A DNA stretch of 64,000 nt, taken from contig NC_046677.1 in NCBI RefSeq assembly GCF_003369915.1, positions 26,306,913 through 26,370,912 of the forward strand, in the 5' to 3' direction. Source of the stretch: Drosophila miranda (lineage: Eukaryota; Arthropoda; Insecta; Diptera; Drosophilidae). Of the stretch, positions 13,404 through 25,419 are shown piece by piece. Both the position numbers and the translations under genes were made by a program. The notes beneath the pieces were generated by a model. It was not told the DNA's origin. It did not search any database and saw only the letters and a list, made by a program, of their open reading frames with translations. Positions within the stretch are counted from its first letter, which is position 1. Each line of letters opens with the position of its first letter.

Positions 13404-15775
13404 CCAGAGTGGGTGGCTGTTGGGGAGGCGCTCGTAATGAAGCCACATAAATCTCGGCACTAAATATATTTCGCCAAAGATTGGGGAGCTGGGGACTAGG
13501 AGCCAAAGTGAGGCAATTAATCTTACCCTCAAGATATATATACAGACATATATATAAACTTTTTTTTTTGTTGTGGGCTGGCGGACCTAGGGGAACACGT
13601 AAAAAAGTACTCAAGGGAACGGTGCCGGGGGACGTCTAGGTTCCGGTGAAAGTAATAGCACAATAAATGTGCATCAAGCAGAGCCAGAAATCGCCGCAGT
13701 TAAGGTTGTCCCTGTCCCACCGCGTCCCCCCTGTGCGTGTAAATTATAGATAACCGTGTTAATGTTGCAGCATCCCATGTAGACCCTCTCCATCCCCATA
13801 ACTTCTGTGGCCTGGCCCAAACAAACAAAGTTTGTTCCTTGTTCCCTGCGAAAGTTTTTCTTGGCTCTGGCCAGAAGTTGGTTTGGGCCTAAAAGTGTGC
13901 CAAAAGAAGCGCTACGGATGCGAGATACATTTCCAGAGCAGCTTCCTGCGTGTCCTGGACAAATTTCCTGCCCCAAACACGGGCTCTTCCTTGTTGAAAT
14001 GCCGAGCACTTTTCCCCCAACATATTTGTTGATTATTATTTATTGTAGGCCACGTCTTTGGGGGGGGCGAATTTAAAGACACGTTCAAGTGTTTAGCACT
14101 TTCCATTTTAACGCTAAACTTTACAAGTTTCTCCTCTTCAGAGGGGCGCAATAAAGAGGGGCAGGGCTCGTGGAAAAATTAGCAATTTAAATAATTTAAT
14201 TACGCCGTGACCTGCAATTTTGCGGCGTTAATTAAAACGTGCCTCTATGTCCACGTGCCATCCACTGGCTTTGGCTCTCGGCTCTTCCAAACTTTTTGGT
14301 CTAGCGGAATTATAACGCTCCTGATTCATTAGTTATGCCCTTTGGAGCCGAGTCTCTGTTTGCCTGTAAATTGGATGTACATAAGTACACGTAGTTTGGG
14401 CTAAAGTTTTTCTTTTTTCGCCAGTTTTTTAGGTAGAAGTATTTGCATAGGACGTGAGTTCTTTGATATGGAGATTCCCTTGTAGGGGGAGGAGGAATGG
14501 AATGTCTGGTGGAGGGCATCCAAATTGGTTTTGGTTATGTGAGACTGTTTCTGTTTATATTTGGTTACAATTTAAATGGATTTTGCAAGGTGAAAAACTG
14601 GCTAAAAAGAAATATGGGTTAGCAGGAAAACTGTTGTTGGAAAAAATTGGGCGAAAATCGTTAAACGTTTTTATGCAAAAAACATATAAAAGTGTGAAAA
14701 GAAATATAGTTTTAATTTGATTCTACTGATATGTAAACGGATTTAACCTCTGCAGGCCATCATTTATGTTTAAATATTTTGTAGGGCTTAAACTTTAATC
14801 TTTAATCTAAGCTTTAAACATTTTCGGTTTTAGTTTCACAGCTTTTATCTCCCTCCCGAACACAATTTCTCAATTAAAATTCCCAAAATTATAGAACACT
14901 CACTTTGCACCAGACAAATCTTTAATCGACACTCTAAGAATCATTCCACAGCTTTATGAAATATTCTCACATTTAACTCTTCTCTGAAGAAATTTTATTC
15001 CAAATTGATTGATTGGATGAGCAATTACTCATAATGTCAAATGGTTATTTAATCATGTTTTGGAATTGGTTAAGTAAATGAATTTTGGCAAATTGTTCAA
15101 CGGAGTTCATTGAGTTGAGTAAAATATGAGCATTTTGTGGATTCGCTAGAGTTTCTGGGGCGGAAATTGATTGTGTTTAATTTCCAGCAGAGCAACGGCA
15201 GTGGAAATATATATTTGTATTATTTTATTGCTGTTTTCACTTGGCAGCAAAATTTGTGGCAAATTGCAACAAAGTAAATAACAAATTAGACAGAGAAAAA
15301 ATACGAGTGGAAGCGTTGTTGGGGAATGGCATTTGAGCGACGAGGTACCTGGTAAAAAACACTTCTAAAATTATGGAAAAATGTTTTTGAAATATATTTT
15401 TAAAAGTCCGCTCTTGTCATTGTCAATAATCATTCTCTGGACTGAAATATAGCTCATGGGAATGCGGTTTCCAACAATACAACATACCCCTTCTACCCGA
15501 AAAATTACAGGGCATGATAAAACCAAAGCGCGTGTTGGAAATTTGTTTTTATTTTTGGTTGCCAACTTTTCGTACTGTGGATGCCCAAAAGAGGTGCCAC
15601 AAAGTAGAAAAAAAAAACCGTAACAATAGTGAAAGAGAATTGCATTAGTGGGGCATGCAATGCAACTCAGTTTCCACTTTAACCGAAACGAAACGAAACG
15701 AAACCGCTGCTAAAAAGCTCTTGCCACAAAAATCTAATTTGGCACTTTGTCTGCTCTTTCCCCCCTTTTTTTAAG
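13404..15775. other. Non-coding; likely 5' untranslated intron of the WH1 gene
   Basis: No protein-coding signal. A short GAAAC array lies near 15680-15704. Immediately before the ATG at 15776 there is a C/T-rich stretch ending in TTTTTTTAAG, which resembles a 3' splice site. The downstream gene may therefore have a non-coding first exon somewhere in this interval; I could not locate it. Confidence 0.45.
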
Positions 15776-16633
15776 ATGCCGCAATGTCGTGCCCAAGAGA
15801 CACGTCGCCGTTTGGGCTCTGTGAGCGACTCGGCCCCTCCATCAGAGTCCAGCGATGGCACTGGCTTCTCATCGGCCTCGTCGGAGCAGAGGGAGGAGCT
15901 GATACTCCACGCGGACTGGTCGGGTGCCCATTCACACTCTTCGGCCCAGAGGAGCAGTGCCCACGGCACCACATCGCTCTATAATGCTTCGGACATCGAC
16001 GCAGACACCATCAGCACGGACACCACAAGCAACACGGTCCTCTCCGACTACGAGCGCGGTCAGGTGGAGAGCTTCTTCGGTGGCCTTGGCACCGATATCT
16101 TTGTGAGCGGAGCCCTGGCCAATCTCTACGAGGGCACTGGCAACGACGGCGACTGGCGTCTGGTCTTCACGGGCATACCCGTCATTCTCCACGACAAGGG
16201 CAACTCCCGGGCCAGATCCATACCCAGGGTGACTCTGGTGCTGGCCGAGAGGGGCTCCTGTTTCGCCCTCTGGTCGGATCGCATTGACAACTTGTCCAAC
16301 TATCGGCTTGCGGGTCCGTCCTTCCACACCATGTGCCTGTCGAGCAATCACCAGCAGATGATCGGCTTCAGCTTCGACTCCACAGATGCCGCCCGCGAGC
16401 TCTGGCAGCACGTGGAGCGTCTGGTCAGCGATCCGGAGAACATAGCCCTGACCGTGCCCGGCACTCGCAAGCAGAAGAAGCAGAAGCGCGTGAAGCCGGC
16501 CCCGTTGCCGCCCAAGTCACAGATATCGCATCCGTGCCAGTTCCATCATGTGACCAGCGTGGTGAAGGAGGACAGCGAGCGGTACTACAGCATGCAGGCC
16601 TTCGGACCGCACAATCCCCAACAGCATCGTTGA
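15776..16633 (+). CDS. WH1/EVH1 domain protein with basic region and CRIB-like motif
   Basis: One uninterrupted frame of 285 residues. Residues 1-95 are Ser/Thr-rich and probably disordered. Residues 99-223 resemble a WASP-type WH1 domain: SGALANLYEG, then GDWRLVFTGIPVILHD, an FALW strand, and an amphipathic last helix AARELWQHVERLV. This is followed by a lysine/arginine cluster (231-240) and by ISHPCQFHHVTSV at 250-262, which fits the CRIB pattern I-S-x-P-x2-F-x-H. The order WH1, basic patch, CRIB is that of the N-terminal half of WASP/N-WASP, but the protein stops 23 residues later, with no long proline-rich, WH2 or acidic region. It could bind a WIP-like peptide and a Rho-family GTPase without activating Arp2/3 itself. 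Codon use is strongly G/C-ending, as expected of a real gene. I do not know a gene symbol. The start codon follows a splice-acceptor-like tract. Confidence 0.75.
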   Translation: MPQCRAQETRRRLGSVSDSAPPSESSDGTGFSSASSEQREELILHADWSGAHSHSSAQRSSAHGTTSLYNASDIDADTISTDTTSNTVLSDYERGQVESFFGGLGTDIFVSGALANLYEGTGNDGDWRLVFTGIPVILHDKGNSRARSIPRVTLVLAERGSCFALWSDRIDNLSNYRLAGPSFHTMCLSSNHQQMIGFSFDSTDAARELWQHVERLVSDPENIALTVPGTRKQKKQKRVKPAPLPPKSQISHPCQFHHVTSVVKEDSERYYSMQAFGPHNPQQHR

Positions 16634-19600
16634 GTAGGGTCGGGCGCGTGGATCTGGAACACAAGCGCCCTTTGGTGGCAGAACTAAGCCCAGGCCCAGG
16701 CCAACCCGACTCCAACTCCAGCGATCACCCCTTAGTTGATAGAGTTTAGATCTATGATATATACCTACGTATGTATATCTTTGTTATAGCCGCGTTTCGG
16801 GCCTAAGTTATGCCAATGTGTGCTCTGAGGAGGATTCTCGGATGGCACATTCATCTGTGATACGATTTAGGCGTCTACAAACCTAGAAATATTAATTAGC
16901 ATTTGGAAAAGGAAACTGAAAATTTACAAAAAAATAATAATTCAATTCAAAGTAAAAAATCGAAAGAGAACTTTTCAAAGTTATATAACCCAATATATTC
17001 GATAAACGATTCAAGATTAGCGATAAAACGATTGTCAATAAGCGTGCGGAGTTTTGTAAACATTTTCTAATATTACAAATACACACCATAACCATAATTA
17101 TATATATAGTATATAGTTCCCGATATCGTAATCTGCATGTCCATTTTGCAATTGCTGCGAAAATGTTTTTGATACCATAAGCTTGTTTTTTTAATCGGAC
17201 TATGACTACACACGCAAAAAAATAAATGTTTTTTAAAATCTATGTATTATATTATATTATATATATATATATATGCTATATTAAAACTATCCATATATTA
17301 TATGTAGCTCTAAGCATTGCATGCATCATACATAGCTACGAAAATGTATGTATCTTGAACTTCATATTTTGCATAAGCAAAAACCATTGCGACAAATCAA
17401 ATAAAGCTGAGAGAAAAACCAACAAGAAACAGATCTATTATGGGAGATGGGATTTTTCTATAAAAGATAGTCTCTAAGCACAGGGAATGTAGGACACCAG
17501 TAGGATAGAAGATATAGCACATTTGGTCACTTTTGAACACAATTAAATGGGGAAATGTATAGTCTTAGCAAAGCACTTTCAATGAGTCCTTTACCCAGAC
17601 TTTAATAGTCTTCATTCCTTTTCATAAGCCTACATCAAAAGGTAACCAAAAATCATCGATCAATTAAACACAGTCTCGATTGATGCCATCAAATACTTTC
17701 AATTAACAAAATCAACCAATAATCTCGACTCTTTTGTCATTTGCCCACAAATAAATGTCAGGCATACGCGAGTATCAGACTTCAATCATTTAACCCTCAT
17801 GTCTCAATTATTTGCCACTGAATGCACTACCAATTACAATAACAATTAAAGCCATTACGAGTGGAGTGGAGAAGAGAGCCCGCATAATTATGCATCCCCA
17901 AAGAGGAGATGGAATGTGGGATGTGTGGATATGGATTCTGTGAGAGCTGGAGCGAAACGGTAGCCTGATTCTGATTGACCGCTGCCACGGAATGACACTA
18001 GGCTCTGCTGCTGCTGATGCTGCTGCTCTTTGCTGGAGAGTTGCATAACCAAGTGGCAGAGTGGCGCTGCCACACGATGCACATTTATGCTAATTAAGAC
18101 ACATCGAGTGGCAGTCAAGAGTGGCCGCCGTCGGAGCCATGGACAATCTCTTTCTCTCTTTCAGCGGTTTGCATTTTATGGTCGTTTTATTGTTTTATGT
18201 CTGTTTGCGTATATTGCCATTATAAATGCTATTATGCAGCACATTTATTATTTCATGTTGGACAATTAAAATCTACAATTTCTGTGTTTGCATTCGAGTT
18301 GAATAATGTGCAGTTATGTGTACTTGGCCAACCCACTCGCAAGTGCCGCCGCAAGTGACTGAAATTGAGCATCCAGGCCACCTGATGCAATGGGCAACAC
18401 AATAGCTGGCGCTTGCAGGAGACTTACACGATTCCCACAACTGAAAGTCTAATAAATGGGCGACCTTGATTAAGCTCAAACAATGCTAGGGAATCGCATG
18501 CAGACCGTGTAGAAATGGGTTACAGCGGAGACCTCTCATTGCAGCGAACGATGAGAAGCTCTTAATGGGTCAGCTCTTTGTCTTTTTTTTTGTGTCTCGA
18601 CTAAGAATTGGTTTCTTTAAAGGTTTCTTCGGATAATATCTTTGATAAAATATCTTAACCAATGACTTGATTATGAAGGATACGACTATTGTTCTTAGAC
18701 AGTTATATGTATATACACTCAAAAGCTTTATATCACAGCTCCTATAGGTTCATAAACCTCCTCTGAACTATAGGAGTTTTGACTTACCCTCGATTGGCAT
18801 TCAAATTTAATCGTTTTCCCCCCTCTGTATTTTGCAATTTTTCGACATAATCCAATTCATTTTCCCCTACCCACAAAGCCCATTCATACACATAGTCCAT
18901 TCCAATACCGAAACCGAAATGTTTTTAATCAAAAACTTGCTAAGCCCGGAAAAATGCGATTTGGTATTCAACTTTCCATGTACATGTATGTGTGGGTTGT
19001 ATCTGTGTGTGTGTATTAGCCATTGCCCTGCATGTGGCTGCATTTTTGATGCCATTGTCTGGGTCCAGGGGGCTAATGGTAAAGCAATCCAATCCCCTCT
19101 ATGATTTTGCAGCTGCCTGGGATCAGAACTCAGAATCCAGGAACCAAAACATGCAAATTCACGGACAAAGCCAGCACCCAGCTTTCAAACTCAACTCTCA
19201 ACTCTGGCAGAAAAATAGGGAAAATTCAAAAATCGCATTTGCTTCAGGTTTCAACACAAAGATTACCCCACTCCCACATACACAGGCATTCCTGCACTGA
19301 AATAAAAGTTTAGACATGGAAACACACACAATTTTCGTGCTAAACAACAGCTTCCATTTGCATGTTTCCATTATTAACTTTTAACTTTAATATTTGGTGG
19401 TGAAATCTCGATTTTTAGTGTGTGTATAAACTGAGTACCTGGTATCTTAAGGTCGAGGGACGTGTGCCTTAGACTGTTTCAACAGTAGTATTCCAAAATT
19501 ATCCGTTTTTGTCAGTGCATCGCTTGTAGGGTGTGCGCTTGGTGTGCTCTGGTGCACGTGGGTGCCTGGGTGAGCCGCAAACATTTTGATTATTTTAGTT

Positions 19601-19811
19601 GACTGGTGCAAAAGTGCGGCTTAATTGTTACCAACAAACAATAAGCGGAAGCTTGCGGCTTAGCTAAATCTCGACAAAACTCTGAGCCAAGCGGAAAGGG
19701 AGGGAGATGGATAGACAGACGGCCATTGTAGAGGCAGATATGTCAATCCGAACCCACAATCAACAGCATTAAAATCATCTCAGATGCCAGTCAGGCATTC
19801 GCCAGATGAGA
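16634..19811. other. Non-coding intergenic region
   Basis: Contains the likely 3' UTR of the WH1-CRIB gene (AATAAA at 17220-17225 is a possible poly(A) signal), TA-rich microsatellite sequence at about 17245-17280, and A/T-rich DNA thereafter. Nothing supports a further gene. Confidence 0.55.
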
Positions 19812-20467
19812 TGATGATGTTTCTACTGAAATCTTTTGTGCTGAAGAAAAAAAACCATTAAGCTCCAAAGAAAATGCACATGGCCGAAGGTAAGGCGCTG
19901 CCCGAGGACTCTGTTCGCATACATCCATTCTTTATGGCTGCTTTTCAACGCGTGTTCTGTATTTGTAAACAATTTGGACACAACACCAGCCAAAGGCACT
20001 TGTGACCTTCCTTCCTTCCGCCTTAGTACCTTTCCTTTCCTTCCTTCCTCTGTGCTCTTACCTCCTTTCACTCTCCTGCCGCTTGGGCATATATTTGTTT
20101 TGGCCTTTGCACACGCGTGATGTCAAGTTGAGATTTTTCTTGTCCACATTACCATTTCTATGGCATTTCCATATTTTGTGTCCTAGTTTTTGCTAGAAAA
20201 AGAACTATGCCTTTGGTTGAGACATTGTAGGCGCTCTGTGGCAGAGGGTGCTGTGATTTTGACCCATAAAGATTATATATTCTAGATCAAAATCTACCTC
20301 TGGCTGGCAGAAACTTTTCCTTACGCCTTGTCTCAGACTCAAATAAATGATGTACATATCTACTTTGCTTCACCTTTACATCAGTACGTACTTTAGCTAT
20401 CATTCACATTCTGTTTATTGAATTGAAATGAAGCAATGAACATTTATTATGGCTACCCCTCATCTGT

Positions 20468-21673
20468 TTAACATTTCTCCTCCTTTTTGGATTTCTGCTT
20501 TAGCTTGTCCAGCACTTTAAGACCCTGCTCCTCGTACTCCTCCTTGGACATCCAAAAGTCATCCCGATCCTTAGTGACATTGGCCAGAACAGAGCCACCA
20601 GTGAAGACATTATTCTTGCGTGTGGGTGGATCCCAAATTCGTATCTTCATTTTCGGCATATTTACCGCATCGCATTGGAGCACTCGCTCTAAGAACAATT
20701 TCTTCAAGTCGTTCTCCAGTCGACTGGGAAATCCCGGAAACATGGTGGATCCCCCAGACAACACGATATACTGGAACAGCTTCGGACGTATGTCGATGTC
20801 CGCAGCTTGAATCACATTGAAGGCCATTTCAGCAAGGCCGGCGGCCTCGACATCGATCAAATGCGGTTGGAAGAAAGCCTCGGGCGCCTCGAAACGCTCG
20901 CCGCCGATCTTGATCACTCGACCATCGGGCAACGTATAGGACTCCACCAGTGCTGTGGTCTCCTCGGCCAGCCGTTTCTCCTGCTCGATGTCGTAGCCAA
21001 CGTAGCAGAGTTTTTCCTTTATCAGTCGCACCGTTTCAAAGTCCGCCGAATTATTCAACGCGTAGCCGCGTTGCACAAGCAACTTGACAAGATGCCGCGT
21101 GATATCACGGCCGCAAACATTCAATCGCTTCGTCAACTGTGGCAGGGTAGCCTCCTCGTAGACAGCACAAATGTTCGTCACACCATCCCCGGCATCGATC
21201 ACCACGCCCGTAGTCAGACCCTGGCCGTACAGCGTGAGCACCGCCTGTGAGGCCAAAAACGTGGCATCGAAGCCGTACTGCTCAAACATCACCTCCATCA
21301 TCTTCTCCCGATACCTCGGGGGGATCATAGGCGGCTCGGCCAGCAGTATCTTCGAGTTTGCCGGTTCGATGTCCATCTTCTTTGGGCCGAATGTATAGTC
21401 CCACACATGGCACATGTCCTCCCAGTTAAGGATTATACCATTCTCCATGGGATGGGAAACCGCTAGCAATGACCGCAGCTTGAGTGCCTCATCGCCGACC
21501 ATCACATCATCCACCTGCACGCCATTCACATCGCAAGTATTCATCGCCCGGAGAATAGGACGCCCCACTATCGAGGGAAAGATGTGCGCGGGCAAATTGC
21601 TGCCGGCAAGTCCGCACTTTACAGATTCTGTGCCATTATCACAGACAATTATGTGCCGACCCTTGGTATCCAT
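20468..21673 (-). CDS. Arp2D: Arp2-related retrogene, copy 1 (P-loop glycine lost)
   Basis: An intronless 401-residue frame that reads as Arp2 from end to end, slightly longer than canonical Arp2. Phosphate loop 1 is at 12-16, phosphate loop 2 (DAGDGVT) at 160-166 and the adenosine loop (GGST) at 307-310. Lack of introns indicates retroposition of Arp2 mRNA. It fits Arp2D, reported as an obscura-group, testis-expressed Arp2 duplicate. Arp2 forms the pseudo-barbed end with Arp3 in the Arp2/3 complex. In this copy loop 1 reads DNGTE: residue 16 is Glu instead of the near-invariant Gly, and residue 27 is Leu instead of the conserved Phe; residues 200 and 342 are Val and Met. The charge change next to the ATP phosphates should weaken nucleotide binding. 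AATAAA in minus orientation lies within about 30 bp after the stop. The tail ends in a Lys/Glu-rich stretch. Confidence 0.9.
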   Translation of the reverse strand: MDTKGRHIIVCDNGTESVKCGLAGSNLPAHIFPSIVGRPILRAMNTCDVNGVQVDDVMVGDEALKLRSLLAVSHPMENGIILNWEDMCHVWDYTFGPKKMDIEPANSKILLAEPPMIPPRYREKMMEVMFEQYGFDATFLASQAVLTLYGQGLTTGVVIDAGDGVTNICAVYEEATLPQLTKRLNVCGRDITRHLVKLLVQRGYALNNSADFETVRLIKEKLCYVGYDIEQEKRLAEETTALVESYTLPDGRVIKIGGERFEAPEAFFQPHLIDVEAAGLAEMAFNVIQAADIDIRPKLFQYIVLSGGSTMFPGFPSRLENDLKKLFLERVLQCDAVNMPKMKIRIWDPPTRKNNVFTGGSVLANVTKDRDDFWMSKEEYEEQGLKVLDKLKQKSKKEEKC

Positions 21674-22023
21674 TTTGCGAAGTAACTTAACTGGAATTCC
21701 AAATTTTATTGGCTTGTATTGTGGTTTACAATAAATTCGACAACTTACAAGTGCAACCTTTTCTTGGAAAAGTAAATTCGATGCGTAGCTGTCCTACGAT
21801 GTATTGTTCTACGACTACTGCGATTTGAAGGATAGATGATGATTCGTAGAAAAGTTTTGAGGAAAGGAAGAACCACGGAAACTAGGTATGGGGGAAGCAC
21901 TTATTAAGAGATGAGACAACGTTCATCGATACATCGTGAGAAATATCGATGCCTGTGACAATCATCGAGCTTAATAAAATACTGCTTTAAACTTAAATAT
22001 ACTCATTCTCAATTCAGACCATA

Positions 22024-22215
22024 TTATAGCGGCATTGGCACACGCACGTTGTTGCGTCTTGAGAACTGGTTCGAATATTTCGAATAGACAACTCTGCGTT
22101 CAAAAAGGACGCAACATTTTGCTAAGGTAACATTAATCTGGTTGTCTTTCTGTTCTTTAAAGCACAGCCAAAACGAAGCACCAAGAAGCCCCGTAAAACC
22201 TATCCTTTCAATCAT
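22024..22215 (-). CDS. Small ORF upstream of Arp2D copy 1, uncertain
   Basis: A 63-codon frame on the Arp2D strand, starting at a true ATG (MIERIGFTGLLGASFWLC at its N-terminus, mildly hydrophobic) and ending in VPMPL. It lies about 0.35 kb upstream of Arp2D and is duplicated without change at 25228-25419. It could be a 5' leader ORF, a small protein, or chance. There is no recognised family, and identity between the copies says nothing about selection because the whole unit is identical. Confidence 0.2.
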   Translation of the reverse strand: MIERIGFTGLLGASFWLCFKEQKDNQINVTLAKCCVLFERRVVYSKYSNQFSRRNNVRVPMPL

Positions 22216-23671
22216 TTAGGACTCCAATTTGATCTCTGTGACATCCACGAATGAGAGACACTCTCCGTGGCAATAGCAATAGCAGTGATGGCCATACAAA
22301 TGCCAATTTCATTTGAATTGACCAAAATGTTAATCCACATTTTTAATCAATCTGGTTGTTAATTTTAGTGAATTTGCTTTTGGTGCTCACTTTGATTGCC
22401 GAACTGTTTTGATTAGACTCTAAAATCGAATGAGGCAGAAGATGGGATGAGTTGGAAATGCAGGGCATACATGGTAGAAAATGTATTCGTGCTCTTGCCA
22501 GCAAAAACGAAATTGCAATAAAATAAAATGTATCTATTCCATAATTAACGTTTCTGGCTGTGGTAAGGGAAATAATTTATTCCATATTCCATTGGGTTAA
22601 CTGAAAATATTATTATTTTAATGCATAACCAGATGTGGAATGTGTGTGGATTGGGGTATATTTAAACTCTTAAATGAATTACCACGCAAACAATGTTTAA
22701 TTTGTTCTTTTTTTACATTATTTAAAACACAAAAAAATGCAAATTAAACGTGTGTGAATTAATTAATGACTGTGATGCATGGTTCTATGTTTTGAGGGGC
22801 AGAAAATAGATTCCTCTTCGATAAGACATTCTTTAGAGCGACCAGAATGAAGTTCTTTGACTTATGGCCAACTGGTTTCGGCCATGAAGTGTTAAATCAA
22901 ATTTACAACAATATTAATTATGGGCTAGGCTCCGACTCCGGCAGTTTCTGCCTACTCGTCTATTTCATCCTCTCTGCTGCTCCAGTCTGGCTTCTCCTGG
23001 AGCTTATGCCACACCTGATGATGTTTCTACTGAAATCTTTTGTGCTGAAGAAAAAAAACCATTAAGCTCCAAAGAAAATGCACATGGCCGAAGGTAAGGC
23101 GCTGCCCGAGGACTCTGTTCGCATACATCCATTCTTTATGGCTGCTTTTCAACGCGTGTTCTGTATTTGTAAACAATTTGGACACAACACCAGCCAAAGG
23201 CACTTGTGACCTTCCTTCCTTCCGCCTTAGTACCTTTCCTTTCCTTCCTTCCTCTGTGCTCTTACCTCCTTTCACTCTCCTGCCGCTTGGGCATATATTT
23301 GTTTTGGCCTTTGCACACGCGTGATGTCAAGTTGAGATTTTTCTTGTCCACATTACCATTTCTATGGCATTTCCATATTTTGTGTCCTAGTTTTTGCTAG
23401 AAAAAGAACTATGCCTTTGGTTGAGACATTGTAGGCGCTCTGTGGCAGAGGGTGCTGTGATTTTGACCCATAAAGATTATATATTCTAGATCAAAATCTA
23501 CCTCTGGCTGGCAGAAACTTTTCCTTACGCCTTGTCTCAGACTCAAATAAATGATGTACATATCTACTTTGCTTCACCTTTACATCAGTACGTACTTTAG
23601 CTATCATTCACATTCTGTTTATTGAATTGAAATGAAGCAATGAACATTTATTATGGCTACCCCTCATCTGT

Positions 23672-24877
23672 TTAACATTTCTCCTCCTTTTTGGATTTCT
23701 GCTTTAGCTTGTCCAGCACTTTAAGACCCTGCTCCTCGTACTCCTCCTTGGACATCCAAAAGTCATCCCGATCCTTAGTGACATTGGCCAGAACAGAGCC
23801 ACCAGTGAAGACATTATTCTTGCGTGTGGGTGGATCCCAAATTCGTATCTTAATTTTCGGCATATTTACCGCATCGCATTGGAGCACTCGCTCTAAGAAC
23901 AATTTCTTCAAGTCGTTCTCCAGTCGACTGGGAAATCCCGGAAACATGGTGGATCCCCCAGACAACACGATATACTGGAACAGCTTCGGACGTATGTCGA
24001 TGTCCGCAGCTTGAATCACATTGAAGGCCATTTCAGCAAGGCCGGCGGCCTCGACATCGATCAAATGCGGTTGGAAGAAAGCCTCGGGCGCCTCGAAACG
24101 CTCGCCGCCGATCTTGATCACTCGACCATCGGGCAACGTATAGGACTCCACCAGTGCTGTGGTCTCCTCGGCCAGCCGTTTCTCCTGCTCGATGTCGTAG
24201 CCAACGTAGCAGAGTTTTTCCTTTATCAGTCGCACCGTTTCAAAGTCCGCCGAATTATTCAACGCGTAGCCGCGTTGCATAAGCAGCTTGACAAGATGCC
24301 GCGTGATATCACGGCCGCAAACATTCAATCGCTTCGTCAACTGTGGCAGGGTAGCCTCCTCGTAGACAGCACAAATGTTCGTCACACCATCCCCGGCATC
24401 GATCACCACGCCCGTAGTCAGACCCTGGCCGTACAGCGTGAGCACCGCCTGTGAGGCCAAAAACGTGGCATCGAAGCCGTACTGCTCAAACATCACCTCC
24501 ATCATCTTCTCCCGATACCTCGGGGGGATCATAGGCGGCTCGGCCAGCAGTATCTTCGAGTTTGCCGGTTCGATGTCCATCTTCTTTGGGCCGAATGTAT
24601 AGTCCCACACATGGCACATGTCCTCCCAGTTAAGGATTATACCATTCTCCATGGGATGGGAAACCGCTAGCAATGACCGCAGCTTGAGTGCCTCATCGCC
24701 GACCATCACATCATCCACCTGCACGCCATTCACATCGCAAGTATTCATCGCCCGGAGAATAGGACGCCCCACTATCGAGGGAAAGATGTGCGCGGGAAAA
24801 TTGCTGCCGGCAAGTCCGCACTTTACAGATCCTGTGCCATTATCACAGACAATTATGTGCCGACCCTTGGTATCCAT
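23672..24877 (-). CDS. Arp2D: Arp2-related retrogene, copy 2 (intact P-loop)
   Basis: A 401-residue intronless frame differing from copy 1 at five bases (23852, 24280, 24286, 24797, 24831), four of them changing residues: Gly16, Phe27, Met200 and Ile342. Phosphate loop 1 reads DNGTG and is followed by [10 protein letters not shown], both as in canonical Arp2, so this copy keeps the ancestral state at the two sites that are broken in copy 1. Other ATP-site motifs are the same as in copy 1. It has the same upstream and downstream sequence as copy 1, so both should have the same promoter. This is the copy more likely to encode a working Arp2/3 subunit variant. Family function (Arp2/3 branched-actin nucleation, with testis use reported for Arp2D) is from memory; expression here is inference. 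Confidence 0.92.
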   Translation of the reverse strand: MDTKGRHIIVCDNGTGSVKCGLAGSNFPAHIFPSIVGRPILRAMNTCDVNGVQVDDVMVGDEALKLRSLLAVSHPMENGIILNWEDMCHVWDYTFGPKKMDIEPANSKILLAEPPMIPPRYREKMMEVMFEQYGFDATFLASQAVLTLYGQGLTTGVVIDAGDGVTNICAVYEEATLPQLTKRLNVCGRDITRHLVKLLMQRGYALNNSADFETVRLIKEKLCYVGYDIEQEKRLAEETTALVESYTLPDGRVIKIGGERFEAPEAFFQPHLIDVEAAGLAEMAFNVIQAADIDIRPKLFQYIVLSGGSTMFPGFPSRLENDLKKLFLERVLQCDAVNMPKIKIRIWDPPTRKNNVFTGGSVLANVTKDRDDFWMSKEEYEEQGLKVLDKLKQKSKKEEKC

Positions 24878-25227
24878 TTTGCGAAGTAACTTAACTGGAA
24901 TTCCAAATTTTATTGGCTTGTATTGTGGTTTACAATAAATTCGACAACTTACAAGTGCAACCTTTTCTTGGAAAAGTAAATTCGATGCGTAGCTGTCCTA
25001 CGATGTATTGTTCTACGACTACTGCGATTTGAAGGATAGATGATGATTCGTAGAAAAGTTTTGAGGAAAGGAAGAACCACGGAAACTAGGTATGGGGGAA
25101 GCACTTATTAAGAGATGAGACAACGTTCATCGATACATCGTGAGAAATATCGATGCCTGTGACAATCATCGAGCTTAATAAAATACTGCTTTAAACTTAA
25201 ATATACTCATTCTCAATTCAGACCATA

Positions 25228-25419
25228 TTATAGCGGCATTGGCACACGCACGTTGTTGCGTCTTGAGAACTGGTTCGAATATTTCGAATAGACAACTCTG
25301 CGTTCAAAAAGGACGCAACATTTTGCTAAGGTAACATTAATCTGGTTGTCTTTCTGTTCTTTAAAGCACAGCCAAAACGAAGCACCAAGAAGCCCCGTAA
25401 AACCTATCCTTTCAATCAT
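25228..25419 (-). CDS. Small ORF upstream of Arp2D copy 2, uncertain
   Basis: Exact duplicate of the 63-codon frame at 22024-22215, at the same distance from the Arp2D start. The same caveats apply: it could be a transcript-leader ORF or chance. Confidence 0.2.
   Translation of the reverse strand: MIERIGFTGLLGASFWLCFKEQKDNQINVTLAKCCVLFERRVVYSKYSNQFSRRNNVRVPMPL

Larger units (their letters stand above)
19812..23015. repeat. Tandem duplication, unit 1 (3,204 bp)
   Basis: This unit is repeated head-to-tail at 23016-26222. Reading the two copies line by line at an offset of 3,204 bp, I found no differences outside the Arp2D frame and five inside it. The trinucleotide TGA is shared at all three boundaries (19812-19814, 23016-23018, 26220-26222), so the join has 3-bp microhomology. 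The unit carries the gene, about 1.3 kb of upstream sequence and about 0.65 kb of downstream sequence. Confidence 0.95.
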
